Part shown: positions 24,727 to 36,569 of the stretch, piece by piece | Numbering within the stretch: the first letter of the stretch is position 1 | Layout of the letters: each line of letters opens with the position of its first letter | Assembly: GCA_014904845.1 (NCBI GenBank) | Contig: MU119246.1 | Coordinates: 124,001 to 188,000, forward strand | Direction: 5' to 3' | DNA length: 64,000 bases | DNA from: Acephala macrosclerotiorum | Lineage: Eukaryota > Ascomycota > Leotiomycetes > Helotiales > Mollisiaceae | The notes under the pieces: model-generated | The model's database searches: none | What the model was told of the DNA's origin: nothing | What the model saw: the letters and a program-made list of their open reading frames with translations, nothing else | Translations under genes and position numbers: made by a program

Positions 24727-25686
24727 TTTGACGGTTGTTGTGACTTGCGGCTTGTTTGTATCTGAGTGTGTTTGTTTGATGGAACGGCTCAAGAAGCTTG
24801 TCTTGGGTTGTGATTTGTGCCTGTGGATTGTCTTGGTATGAAGAAAAGAAAATTGAAAAGGAAGTGAGCTTATATGTAACAAAATTCAAACCTGAATCAG
24901 CTCACCATCGAAAATCATATCAAGACACAGTCGTCATAAAGCTCATCTCTTCCTTAAAATAAGATTCAGAGAACAGGGATCAGCTATCTGCGGGTTGTGA
25001 CGTAGCCGCCTCCATGGGGAAAGCACGGCTTTGAAACGGAGTTCTTATTCGACACATCAAAGCTGTAAGGCAAGGATACGAGACTTGGGTGAGGCTATTG
25101 GTGGGTAAGAAATTAAGGTGTGTATCAAAATCAAGGAAAAGTGAGGTTTGAATGCATGGATCGGGAATGGTAGCCACAGATCGTCGTTACGCCACAGACT
25201 AGGATTTGGAAGTGTGGCTGGTGAGGTCAGCCTCGAGTTTAGATCATGTTCCATAAAGCTCGAGGCAAAGTCGTAGATGCTACGTTCGTTGATCGGTGCG
25301 TTGATTCATGCAAAGTTTCATGGGTTTGACTCGTGCTAGGTGCCGGATATGTTCCTCCCTGCATAATTTGAGAGATAAGAAGTTCTCGGTGACGTGAGTC
25401 GAGCGGAGGTGCTAAGACAGATTGCTGGCAGATATATGACGTAGGCGGAATATTTCGATGTTGATACATGGGGTGATGGTAGATTGTTCTGTTGAGGATT
25501 TAGATTGTCTGAGCTATCAAATTCTCCGAAGTCAGAGCAAGTTCCAGGCACAGTAACCAAGATCTTCTCAGAGGTGATGGCAATTTGTCGAAGTCCATGT
25601 TTTTCGACGGCAACGACGGATGTTGGTCTTTTCAAACGGCCTAGCCACCAAAGCAAAATGCCCCAAATTTGTTCAGTCGGTCGAAA
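24727..25686. other. Intergenic region upstream of the small lipid-anchored gene
   Basis: Nearly 1 kb containing that gene's promoter and the 3' flank of the DUF7730-like gene. No supportable coding frame. Confidence 0.5.
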
Positions 25687-26711
25687 TCAAGCTTTCTCCT
25701 TGATCTTGGCTAATTCGGTATGGGTGCTGGTAGAGTTGGAGACGAACTTCCTGATAGAAAGGATTTCAAGAGGATGTATCGATTTCATTCGTCTGAATTC
25801 CTTGATCACGGCGGCTTCGTGTTCAGGACTTGAAGTGTCAGATCCAGGTCCACGGGATTCCAAGAAGTGAGGAGAAGTGAAGCGTTTCACTCGATAATCT
25901 TGACCTCGAAAAACCACTCGAAAAAGGTTGAATTCCATTTGGTTTTTGTTTGCAAGGCTTTCCTCTCGTTCCTGGCCATGGTTTCTATCTTCAAACTCAG
26001 CTTGTGAATCGCTTCTTCGACTTCGGCTCCTGGTTGTCCTTGAATCACCAAAGAACGTAGGTAATTCAGCTTTGCCAGAGGATGTCTCTCGGGACGCATC
26101 GATATGTCATATTTCAACGCTTTCCAGGCCCTGTCCTCGCTCGGTATATATGTAGGAGGCATACGCCTTCGCACGGTGTCATCGCTATCCTTAACTCGCA
26201 AGTATAATGTTTGGAGGCTCGAGGATTTGATAAGATCGTTGAATATTGGTCGTAGAAGTCGTGATTCTTCGTATTCATCCTTATATGCTATCGAGAGATT
26301 GCCCATGAACTTTGTAATCCGTCCGATGCTGAGAAATTTTTTGCATGCTTCTAGTCTTGTGAAGACGAATCTTGCACATTGGTAGTATCGTGCTCTGGTC
26401 TCGTTGTAGAAGAGGTAATTCGCAAGAGATAACCCTTTTCCACAACGGCAGCCCAGATTTCCTAGCCCAAGGTGAAAATCCTTGCACTCTTTGGCATGGC
26501 TATGGTCATGGAATATATAGCAATATATCTGCTCTCGAAGCTCGAAAGGTAGGTTTGATAGGGGAGAGGATTCGAGAGGGGATCTTCCGACGTTGATGTT
26601 AAAGTCGTGAATTCTATCGTCGGAGCCTCGGACATCTTCTGAATGGCTGTCAGCCTTGATATGGATACCGTCCGCATTAATCAATATTTCGGACGACATC
26701 ACTGCTCCCAT
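25687..26711 (-). pseudogene. DUF7730/F-box-like protein gene with a one-base frame break
   Basis: The first frame (26711..25887) encodes the fungal DUF7730-type core: LSNLPFELREQIYCYIF (F-box-like helix), a Cys-containing stretch (ECKDF...GCRCGKGLS) and SLQTLYLRV. It ends abruptly as FFEVKIIE. A second frame (25937..25687) carries on from the same point with convincing coding text (VVFRGQDYRVKRFTSPHFLE and on to a natural stop). The two join if one base is restored at about 25930-25937, giving roughly 340 residues. No intron can bridge them. Either the gene is freshly broken or the assembly has lost one G. It is divergent from another F-box-like gene with only 195 bp between starts. The family function (substrate adaptor or unknown) is not established. 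Confidence 0.6.
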
Positions 26712-26906
26712 GAGGATAATGATCTGTTGTGAGATGATAAGGCGCTGTCATCGAATATGCGGAGAGCAAGGCTGAGGCGATGACGCCAATCAGACCTATG
26801 CTATCTTTGCGCGCTAATGCGAGGCTGACAGCCTCAAAATCTTTCTGAGAATTCGAACTCGAATTTACTTTGGACATGCATCTGCCCCTTTCTCTGTCAT
26901 TTACCC

Positions 26907-28232
26907 ATGGAACTTACTGCCATCAAGGTCCATGGCAAAAAGAGTAGAGACTGCGGCAAAGCCGCAGTTGCAGCGAGAAAGCTCCTTGTAAGTCAACGTT
27001 CGCCAGAACCTCACCATCCCTATTTCGCTGATTATCTTGCAGAAAAGACCTTCAGGACGACCGTTCAAGCTCGCAGATCCAAATGAAGAGTCACAAATCG
27101 CGGCGAGTTCCGAGCCATCATCGAAGAAACTCAAGAAAAGGTCCATGAAAAATATGAAATCTCGGCGGAAAATGTCGGACCTCGAAAAGCTACCCACAGA
27201 AATTTTGGAAACAGTATTCCTGTTCTGCATGAACCTCGGTTTGCCAAAATCAAGTCCAATAATTGCTGCGAAATTGAGCAGTCAGACTGTATACAACAAG
27301 ACTATTTTGGAGGCCTTTGGTCCGACTTGGGAGAGATGGCATGGCCGGGAGCGAAATTGGTTGCAGAAGCGCAATGCTCAGCCTGGAGATTCCGAGGAAG
27401 ATCCAGTGCTACAATCCGCTGTTCTACGCTGTCGCTGGGCCACTTTGCCTACTATATTGAGTGCCAAGGATAACTGGGTACAGAAATTTGCCAAGGATAG
27501 GCTCTTCAAGCCTGTTTGTAAGTTACCGTATTCAACTTGGCTTCACTTCCATACTAACTGTACTTAGGGTTCGATATCAAGAGCAATCCACCCGCAGAAG
27601 ACTCTGAGGAGAGCGATACGTCCGAAGAGGCCACTGAAGAACACGATGAGCCTCAAATGACCGCCCATGAGTACTTCAATACGGATTTCAATGGATTCTC
27701 GGACCTCATCCTCAGCGAGAGAGACGGAGGCTGGCTGTGGGACAAATGCTCTTGGGAACGAAACTCGGATGTAGCGGAAGGGACAGAAATACCCCAATCG
27801 TTACTCTCCGGACCTTGGGACGAAGACATGCTCAAATATCTCTTCTGGCTGAGAAAGTCTGGAGCCGGTATCGATTGGCTAAATTCAACGAGTGGCGAGG
27901 TGGGACTTGATGGATTGAAGAAAGCCATCTTATTTGGAGATATCCGTGCTATCCATATCCTTGCTTGGACAGGAATTATCGAAAAGCTCAATGTTGAACT
28001 TTTGATCTGGGCGTTCAGAAATGCTGGCGGTGACAAGGTTGCTGTCATTAACCAGTTATTGAGACTGAATTTCAGCACAATTCCTGATAGAGAAGCTCGA
28101 AAACTTGATACAGAGCTAGCGGAATTGATGGAGGAGGCTCATCAAGACGGTGATGATGAGAAGCATGAACTGGTCATGAGCATTTTGACCTCGGAGACAC
28201 TCGATGGTAGGCTTGAAACCGCCGGAAGGTAG
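26907..28232 (+). CDS. F-box-like domain protein
   Basis: Exons are 26907..26987, 27043..27517 and 27568..28232; 406 residues. A basic, Lys-rich N-terminus (KKLKKRSMKNMKSRRKMS) resembles a nuclear signal. It is followed at ~86-125 by the F-box-like core LEKLPTEILETVFLFCMNLG. The rest is typical of a large Leotiomycete family with a helical region (LEAFGPTWERWHG), an acidic patch (EDSEESDTSEEATEE) and a C-terminal part resembling degenerate ankyrin-like helices. Presumed to be a substrate receptor for an SCF ubiquitin ligase, by family only. All introns are GT-AG and conserve phase. It shares a short divergent promoter with the DUF7730-like gene. Confidence 0.8.
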
Positions 28233-28762
28233 TTGAGATGTTTTAAGGTCAGACAGACATATGAAGCAGAACTCAAAACTAACTGGATTTCTCGAACTTA
28301 CTTTTTAGCATGCAGTCGGGTCGTTGGTTCATTTTAAGCCCAAGTCGTTGTCAATGTCTAAGTCTTTGATGAGATCTACAGATACTGAATAATGTTCAGG
28401 CCAGATTTTCATTTTCGGACCATTACAAGTTGTCCTTGTCTAGCAAGGTAAAATCCTGGTAGGACTCAATCAGTCTCCCAGGCCATTACAAAAATTCGAA
28501 ATGGGGTCTCAGCTTTGTTTTGCAGGCCCTGACCGATGTAAAGAAAGAAATAAGGTGCCTGAGCCACGAGGCACCAAGGAGAGATCCCACTTTTTAAGCA
28601 AACGAACTAGCAGAGCCGAAGTAGGTCTTTCCCCGTTTTATATCTTCTTCATACATCGAAACCTGTTGGTAATACGTGAGTCCATCATCGGAGAGATCTG
28701 TCAATGCGATCCCGAAGATATGAAGGCACTGGAAAGCTCCAATGCACCTTCATATGCCCTGC
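28233..28762. other. Intergenic region, F-box-like 3' end to kinase leader
   Basis: About 530 bp. A 92-codon frame (28501..28779) has no domain and overlaps the start of a better-looking spliced frame, so it is not called. Confidence 0.45.
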
Positions 28763-29051
28763 ATGCTTCCTGCCAATGACGAGCAGGCCAGCCAAGCTGG
28801 GCGCAGCCTTGTCGAGTTCAAGCTGAATTCGACACTCTTCATCCTCCTCTACGTATTATCTCTGTTCTAAGTATCACATTACTCTTAACTAATGATAGGA
28901 CATCGTCGTGCCAACTCAACCGCGAGGGCTGCTCGAAAACAGCTTGAGGGAGCGAGGCATTCCTACGACATCCCGATACAACGGAACCGCAAGCCTCATC
29001 TGCAGCACCGACTACGAGTTGCCTGTTTCGTCCGTCCAATACGCCTACTGA
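28763..29051 (+). CDS. Spliced 80-codon open frame directly upstream of the kinase (possible uORF or small gene)
   Basis: Exons are 28763..28852 and 28899..29051 with a 46-nt intron (acceptor preceded by CTTAACTAATGATAG, a near-ideal branch site and acceptor). The spliced frame reads MLPANDEQASQAGRSLVEFK and on, and stops seven bases before the kinase ATG. Its composition looks like protein, but it has no recognised domain. It could be a regulatory upstream ORF on the kinase mRNA, a small independent gene, or chance. The intron is the strongest part of the case; the kinase leader probably carries it whether or not the frame is translated. Confidence 0.35.
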
Positions 29052-29058
29052 AACTGTC

Positions 29059-32000
29059 ATGGAGGATGGCAATACCCCGGAGCGAGACGGACAACCTAAC
29101 GAGCGCCCACCGGGTCTTGGTTTAAGCAATAGAGAAGTACAAGGGCATCCTGGCGATCCTTTAACATTCCTGCGAAAGAAAGATATCCGCGACAAGCTCA
29201 GCGAGGCTGTGTACAACTATGATTCACCTACGATAGAGCAATTCATTGCAGAGCAGGACCTCGAGAAGATATGGGAGCCGCAGATGCTGAAGGAATTTCT
29301 TGCTGTGTTGGGCTATGGCGGTACAGGTGGCTTGGTTAAGACTGTGCAAAAGGACCTGATAAAGACCATTTCTATACTGGTGCATATTGGCTGGGAGAAT
29401 TGGTCAAAATTTGAGACCATATTCTTTCCCAATGGTTGGGAAGGGCCAATTCACAGGAAAGACCCAAGCAAACCTTATCCTCACGAGGTATTGAAGGAGA
29501 AGACATTCCTGGGTGATGGACGGGCTGCCAGGGAGTTTTTTAATGTGCAGCATGCATATTTCCCTGCTGTCATTGAAGAAGGGTCGAATATGATCATTCC
29601 GCGGACACAGCCACTACCATTCATCAAATCAATGCAAGAGGATATAGCCGACGGTGGATTTGGAATTGTGACCAAAGAAGTCATTGCGCCTCATTATTTT
29701 CGGCCCAGGTCGGAATTTGGCCTCGCTGATACATTTCCTGTAAGCCTTCGTCCCGTCTATCAGAAGGTCCAGAATTAACTAGTCCCAAAGAAAGAATTCG
29801 TTGTAGCTCGCAAACGGTTTCCTGCCAAAGGCCCCTTTAGGACCGAATCCAACAATTTAGCAAAGCTGGCGTCTGGCCTCTCTAAACATGATCGACTAGT
29901 CAAGCATCTGGCCTTCATTACGACTGATGACAAAATGGATCACGGATCACCGAACGAGTTCAATATACTCCTCCCAATGGCAGACACAGATCTCAAGAAA
30001 TTCTTGTATGGCAAGGTCTACGAGCCCCAATGTAGCAATCTTGTTCACCTTTTGAAAGAAGCACTTGGTCTCGTGGACGCCCTCCGATGGCTGCATGAAG
30101 ACCAGCTTCTCGGAGAAAAGCTGCAAGTCTGTTGTCACATGGACCTGAAATTGGATAACATTCTTATCTACGAGCTCAACAATGCGGACTTCCCGGCGGG
30201 TTGTTGGAAGATATCAGACTTCGGCATATCGTCCATGATCGAACGTGACAATTCTCATATTCACGATGCCGAATTGTTCCGCCGAAACACGTTTCGAACA
30301 AGTCCAGCTGGTCGCTTGGCCCGAATCGTCACTGGTCGAGATGATGTGCTCACTACCGTAAGACGCGTCCCCGGGGCCTACTCCGCTCCTGAAGCTCGTA
30401 ATGGTAACTTGATCGGGCCCCCAAGCGACATATGGTCATTTGGGTGCATACTTGTTCAAATTCTTATTCGAGTAGCTGGTGGCATTGGATTTCGTAAGTT
30501 CCTCACTTCCTCCTCTCCTCGGGCTCCGCAACACCTCAAGACAATGGGCATGGAATTTCATATGCCTAGATTTTACGTTCAGCGATTTCTGTGCCGATTT
30601 TTCAGAATATCAACACCGACGATCCTGTTGCGGACACGTCTTGAGCGCGCTCAGCCAGCCTTCATCCGATTCCATGCTTTAATACCCCCCTCTTTTTTTG
30701 GGACAATTTACTGACCATGGAAATTTAGTGGAGGAAATGGATGACAGGCGGGCTTCTAAAGAGCATGGCAATGATCATTTCTGCCAGACCACGGCAGGAA
30801 AAGCACATCTGAATCCGGTCGTCAAGGAATGGCTCGAAAGCTCCCAGTTATTCGACCGCACATTCAAAGATCGAGTACTTATTGGGAACTGCAAGAAAGT
30901 TATCAAGCAGGCTTTGAAGATAGACCCAAACCAGAGACCTAGTGCGGGACGACTGCGAAGGGAACTACTAGCTGTCTGTGAAGGCCGTCAAATTCCCGAA
31001 GCAAACGCCTCAAGTTCACTTGTTACTCCAGGACTAGTGTCCCCAACACAACCGCTTAGCCAACTGCCTCCGAAGACCAGTGATAGTACCAGTCATGGAT
31101 GTCCACAGCGAAAGGTCCTCGGAAACATACAAGGCAGGGGTCCATCACAGGCTGAGACTGCTCCATTGATGTCTAGCGATCTACCTTCGCAGCCCGTTGC
31201 AAGACATAGACAGCCAACACAAAAGTCCTCGTCTCAAGGACACCAAAAAGCGCTACCAACTCCCCCAGTCGACCAGCCATATTCCGCAGGTGCCAGTAAT
31301 CTCGTCATTACAGGGTGTTTGACAACTGAGGCTGCCCCTTCTGGCTCGACAGGCACGGGACCCTTGCCACGAGATCAATCACTACATGATCTTGCCTCTT
31401 CAGGTCAAGTCTCGTCTCAGGGTCGGTCAGATACACATCCTGAACCAGCGTCATCAACTCAGGCTAATATGCAACCTCGCTTTGCTGACGATGACCATTC
31501 CTCAAGATCCATCGAGATCCCTCGCCAACATCTGGCATTGTCACGAAATGAATCGTCCGGGTCAAGATCAACCATGCAGAAATTCCAGACCGACCTAACT
31601 CAGAGACACTCAATCGATTATCAAGATAGTCCATCTTCAAGCCATGGCTTTGTCGATCCTTCAGCACCCCAGTCCGATTTCCGCCAGAAACAATTCGCCA
31701 ATGGTAAGAGCGCGGTGTTGAGCAGCTCGTTCCCTGCAAAGATTGGGGACCCCACACCCGTAGCAAGTAGCAAGTCTTCTCGCCCCGGTCATTCCTTGTT
31801 CTCAATGAATGTCGAAAAACCTCGCAGCCAATCTCTTCCTCTACAACAAATTACCACCATTTCAGACCAGGCTGCACACGACTCAGCCTCAACATCACAA
31901 CGTAATTCTCTTCCGCCTGGCCAAGAATGTTCAGAGCGCAGGACGTCGGCCCAACATAGCATGAGTCCTATTCTACCACAAACTGCAGAGAGCGTTCCCA

Positions 32001-33558
32001 CTGCTACACCACAGGTAGCACGCCATTTTCCATACGGTCTTAAGTCATCGTCAACATTACCTATCCAGGGTAGAGGGATGAAAGGGAGTCAAAGTTCGGG
32101 GGAATCATCAGTGCCATATCCTTCACCACCTTCTTCAGAGTTCTGGCCAGAAGATCGAATCAATCGTTCTCAATGGGCAGACATTCGACGCTCTTCCGGG
32201 CAATCTTCTGCCCCATCTGTTAACGTTGGTGTGACAAACAATCACACTTTCACGAATGTATCAAAGAAAATGATCATGACCCTTGTCTCATCCACTGCGG
32301 CAAAAATCGTGTTCATTGCCCCAGGGTGTGTTGATGTATCCACGCTGGATACACCACATCACAGAAGAGAAATTCCGGCCCCAGCTGGTTCTACCTGGGA
32401 GAGAGGAAGTTTGGCTGGCAACTTCTTAGCTCTCAGAGGCTATAGTAAATTGAGCAAGAGCTATGTAAGACAGCCTTTCAGCTTCGTGGTAATTGTGGCT
32501 AACAGGATTTAGATTTTTCACTTATACAAGCTAAATACTACTCTGGAATTGGAATGTGTTAAGATCGAGCCACCAAGGCTACCAAGCTTTGAGAAATTTG
32601 AAATTTCTAGGACGGGACGACTACTCATAGGCGGCGCTGGCAGAGTTCACCTGTCTTCCTCGTTGTAAGTTAAACTTCAATGTCATGTACGAGATTCTAC
32701 TGACACTATACGAAGGCGCGAGGAGCCATCAGAGCTCGAGGCAGGCCTTAAAGAGGGCTACAATCTCCAGCGAGTATGGTTCAGTACGAGTGGGCTAATT
32801 GCTTTCGCCTTGTCCACCCGACCAGGGAATCATTGTAGGTTGCCAACGTTTAAGCGCTGTACTGCATCTTCTGGGTTGCTGAAAGATGCACAGTGCTCCA
32901 TTTTATCCATATCTGCATCTCCTCTTGAACAGCTCCCTCAAACATCCAAAATAGAGTATACTGACGCTGCGACTGGTATAGATCGCGTCAAATGGTGGCA
33001 CGTGGATGACACAAAAATTTGCGGCACCCTACATTATAAAGTTGTAAGTGTAGATATGGTATATTTACGATTCAGGCTCTGACAGTTAATGGATAGCCTG
33101 ACAATGAGAGCTCCGCTTCTGCGCCTCAAGTCGTATATTTTCCAACATCGCCACGGTGTCTGCTCTGGAAAGAGCATGACCTCACTCTGATGCAGATAGG
33201 AAAGAAGCCACCATTGCTGAACGTCCAACGATGTCAACGAATGACTGGTCTCCAGGCGGTCGTTGTCACCCCAAATGAAAAATCCGTGATTTTCATCAGA
33301 CAATCGACGAAAGGAGCACCCATCCGGAAGCCGACATCTCAAATATCAGTCTGCCGCATCGTCAAAGATGGGGATTTCTATCACTTAGCCGAGTGGACTC
33401 CCGAAGAGCCACTGCAAAATCACATAAGAAATCCTGAGAGCTGCGAAGTGGTGATCGAAGAACACAATACTTCAGAGGCCCATGTTCGAGTTTTGATTGC
33501 TCAGAGCGATGGCAAATTCGAGGTCAAGCACGTCAATCTACCAAACGAGCCAAGTTGA
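29059..33558 (+). CDS. Protein kinase with N-terminal fungal domain and C-terminal propeller-like region; one base out of frame at intron 1
   Basis: Six exons: 29059..29739, 29783..30493, 30729..32464, 32513..32664, 32716..33043 and 33097..33558. A helical N-domain (~30-190) precedes a Ser/Thr kinase core: the glycine loop DGGFGIVTK, ARKRF with the likely ATP lysine, HMDLKLDNIL (catalytic Asp), ISDFGIS, SAPEAR and PSDIWSFGCIL. About 400 disordered residues follow, then ~350 residues of beta-rich text (FEKFEISRTGRLLIGGAG, VWFSTSGLIAFA, RCLLWKEHDLTLMQIG) that look like a degenerate WD40-like propeller. Splicing intron 1 (43 nt) at its only good sites shifts the frame and gives a stop within eight codons; one extra base restores everything downstream. 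The predicted intact length is ~1356 residues. Intron 2 is unusually long (235 nt). Related kinases occur in fungal signalling families of unknown input. Confidence 0.7.
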
Positions 33559-33567
33559 GGATGGCTA

Positions 33568-35360
33568 TCACATTTCCACGGATTGTCCGTAGCCTAACGC
33601 TTGTATTCTACGATCTCTATTCTTCTTCTTATCCTTTCTCTTAATCGCAACCAGCCACGACCCTACCGTGATCACGGTCAAAGGGATTGTGATCAGAAAG
33701 AATATCCAAAACTGCTTGGAGATCTGGAATCCGGAACCTTGCGAAGTCTGGAACGAGAAAAGATTCATCCCTAAGAGAGACTGCGCGCTTGCAGTCAGTT
33801 TTCAGACCCTAAAAAGGTCTTCAGAATACGCACCGTTACGAAAGTCGCTGGTAGGTATATCAATGTCACGATACCGACGACGCGGACAGTCACAGAATCA
33901 TCCACTGTATCCTTGGTAAGGCTAAGAATATTATGATTGATCGACAGAGTGGTGGATTGGTTCTTGAGATTGAGAGCTACAGCAAGCTATGCGAATCAAT
34001 CAGTATGCTATCTGTTTTGCACTTGTCTTGAGGACCTAAACTTACTAAGCTTACAGTCTCCTGTACCTTTTTTTCAAGGAGGGCCACACTAGCGAGATGT
34101 CCTTCTGTGTGTATCTCGTATGTTTTCAGCTCGTCTAGGATTTGGACAGAGTGGTGTTCGGTATATAAATTTTCTCTACGCAATGTTCCGTAAAGCGTCC
34201 TCAAGGAAGATATAGTCCCAAGGGTCGAACGCAGTCTCGGGGATATTGGCATGATTTTGTTGAGCAAACTATGTAATTCTTGTAGAATGTCTGTACCTCT
34301 CTCGTGGTTCTGGGCCGTTGAGAAGTCATACGACAGAGCAATGCTAGCCTGTATGATCATCAGTCATGCTAATAGAAAGATGGACTAACCAGGTGGACTC
34401 ACAATTCGTCCAGCTTCTGCGCTCAAACTTTTGAGGTACCATCGCCAGTCATCGAAATAGGAGGACAAAACGAGAATGTGGGTGAGCTCCCAGTCGTCAA
34501 AGGAGCCTTTTCTCTCGTCCCACTCCACAGCACAGTTCTCAAGCCGAGTTTGGGCAGTCGAACCTGGTTTCGGGTGAAGTAGTATCCAAATGTTTCCTGA
34601 TCGACCCGGCACATGGCGATGGTAGACACCCATCTGTCTGATTGCCCATTCCTTTCCGCCATGACCGACGGTCTCTTCAACGTAACTGACTCGATACTGT
34701 ATTTCTATTTGATGTTTAAAGGCCATAAAAGTGTCAATGCAGTCTTGTGGCTTACCATATGAGCCATCGGGATGGTTCTTCACAATCGTGTTCCTTGGGC
34801 CCGCTTCTGATTCATTTCTGCCCGTAGCAAAAGAAAGGAGTAGATCTAGAAACTGAGGACCGACATTATGACGACTGAGAATCGAATACAAGCCAGATTC
34901 TGTGATTTTTAGAGGTCTAATAGAATTAGGCGCTGCAATGGATCTTTTCAAGTTAGCATCTCTCGCGTTCCTCACCGAATGCCCCGAAAACGCTCACATG
35001 AATCGAGTATGAAAATCGTCCATTTCTGACAGATAATCATCAAGACTTGAACAATCGTGGACCTTTCTACGACGAGTCTGCAACCCATGGCCGTCCCGAC
35101 AATCTGCTCGTGGTCAGTTAGATTCAGGAGCCCCTTCCTAGTCGGTGCTAGTTTAGGTCCATACTTAAAACGTTCAAGATATCCACTTCCATCTTCTCTT
35201 CCTTCGAAAACAACTTCTTTTTCTCCTCCTGCAAACGCCTCGACACACGCTCCACATTGTTCGTGAACAGGCTGTCGCCTCTCAGGTAGTCTTTCCACGT
35301 GTCGAATATCGTGGCAGAGCTGTCGTGACGCAACAAACTCTTCTCGTCCGCGATATCCAT
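33568..35360 (-). CDS. CorA-like divalent metal transporter with GMN motif
   Basis: Six exons: 35360..35165, 35103..34998, 34943..34403, 34348..34055, 33986..33834 and 33780..33568; 500 residues. It belongs to a fungal family with a large cytoplasmic CorA-like domain. Readable marks are ITESGLYSILSRHNVGPQFL, KEWAIRQMGVYHRHVPG, SGNIWILLHP, the long helix region YSSYFDDW to LLEKKVQETV, and two C-terminal membrane helices. The first helix ends in the CorA signature GMN (LPATFVTSLLGMNLF); the second is FWIFFLITIPLTVITVGSW, followed by a basic tail. All five introns are GT-AG and in phase. The N-terminal 65 residues are less certain because this exon has several alternative frames. The substrate may be Mg2+, but fungal members are uncharacterised. 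It is tail to tail with the kinase, with 9 bp between stop codons. Confidence 0.85.
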
Positions 35361-35891
35361 CGTCGCAGTCACTGGGAGGCATGAGAAGAACAAACCCTTT
35401 CAAAGGATACGACATCTTCAAATGCCCCCTTTTCAAGCTTGGCCACGGCCAGTGTGGCTCTGCTGCAACACCGATCTTCAAGAACAACGCATCGCGGTAG
35501 CAATAGATAGGACTGTGCCGTCACCTGATGCTTTTCATCCTTCTAGGCCTTCAAGTGGCACCGCATAGCCCCTTTCAAATGCAAGCGCTTCGGGAGTAAG
35601 GCTGACTTTGATCATACAACGCTATTCTATGGAACGAGACACCAACTTCAACCTGCATTCTAATCCTCCACTGCTGTCATTGCGGCACAGCCCTCCAGAG
35701 CCTGACGCCCAGTGGCGATCACGAGGCCTCGCCATCCTCACTTTCCAGTTGGACGGTCGTCCTCGGTCACGGATCTAAGGAGATACTCAGCAAACTTTCA
35801 CATGTAAGTGAAAGCAATTTTCCTATTTGCAACTCACCCAATTTCATCCTAAAATAAATTAGCTGATCAATATCTAGGTTTGTTCCATCAT
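35361..35891. other. Intergenic region upstream of the CorA-like gene
   Basis: About 530 bp, presumably its promoter. Nothing else is supportable. Confidence 0.45.
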
Positions 35892-36135
35892 TCAAGGACA
35901 AACCTCTGTGAGCAGACGAGGCGCCTGGAAAATAAAAATCTCGTTTTTCTCCTTCACATGCGTGGTAAGCCATGGCGTTTCAGACATCCAACGAACAGTA
36001 GGCATCATGAAGCCTCCAAGAACTCACAAGAACGGAGATCTTTACTCCGAAGAGCTTCACCAATAATTTCTCCAGCTTCTTAGGATCGATGTAATGTGCC
36101 TGGGAAGGCTGTATCATGTTCTCGACTAGCGGCAT
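35892..36135 (-). CDS. Doubtful small gene or remnant
   Basis: Two candidate exons (36135..36028 and 35948..35892) would encode 54 residues starting MPLVENMIQPSQAHYIDPKK. The first exon looks like real protein (YIDPKKLEKLLVKLF) and ends at a good GTGAGT donor. The second (KNEIFIFQAPRLLTE) was chosen because it continues sensibly, but its acceptor (GGAG) is weak. It may be an intact small gene, one exon of a longer gene, or a decayed copy. I do not recognise a family. Confidence 0.25.
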
Positions 36136-36569
36136 CGTGCTGAGATGGAACTTTGATGCTGGGTTGAATTTTCGAGCCGTGAAGATGGCTGTTTATCGAT
36201 TGGTAAAGGATGAAAGCTCCCGCACTCGGGCGACTAAGGTTATATGGGCCGTTGCGAAGTAGGACAGGCGTAGGGTCCAAAGCCACGCCAATGAGAATGC
36301 CGCTGATATCAACATCCTGCACTGGACTTTGTTGGAGGCTGCTGCCACGACCGCCGTACTGGCTTTCGGGACTAATATCTGCATTAGGGTTCGTGGGGAA
36401 AAGTGCTTGCAGGAAATCCCTATACGGAGTAGCATTGATGCAGCCTCACTTTGAATTTCCAATTCTTACTCTATGCAGGCGAGTGCCTGATTCCAGCCTG
36501 TCCTCAGTTTCTTCAAAATGATTGCTACTACATTTTCATCCGATATTTCATCTTTTCAACCGTTTAACT
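36136..36569. other. Region with a protein-like open frame lacking a start, then permease promoter
   Basis: On the minus strand about 36430..36080 stays open for some 120 codons with coding-like composition (PYRDFLQALFPTNPNADISP; DVDISGILIGVALDPTPVLL), but it follows a TGA and has no early ATG. It overlaps the doubtful small gene in another frame. It may be a gene remnant. The remaining bases to 36569 would be the permease promoter and leader. Confidence 0.3.

Noticed and set aside
28501..28779. 92-codon frame before the kinase
   Set aside because: No domain and overlapped by the better-supported spliced frame.
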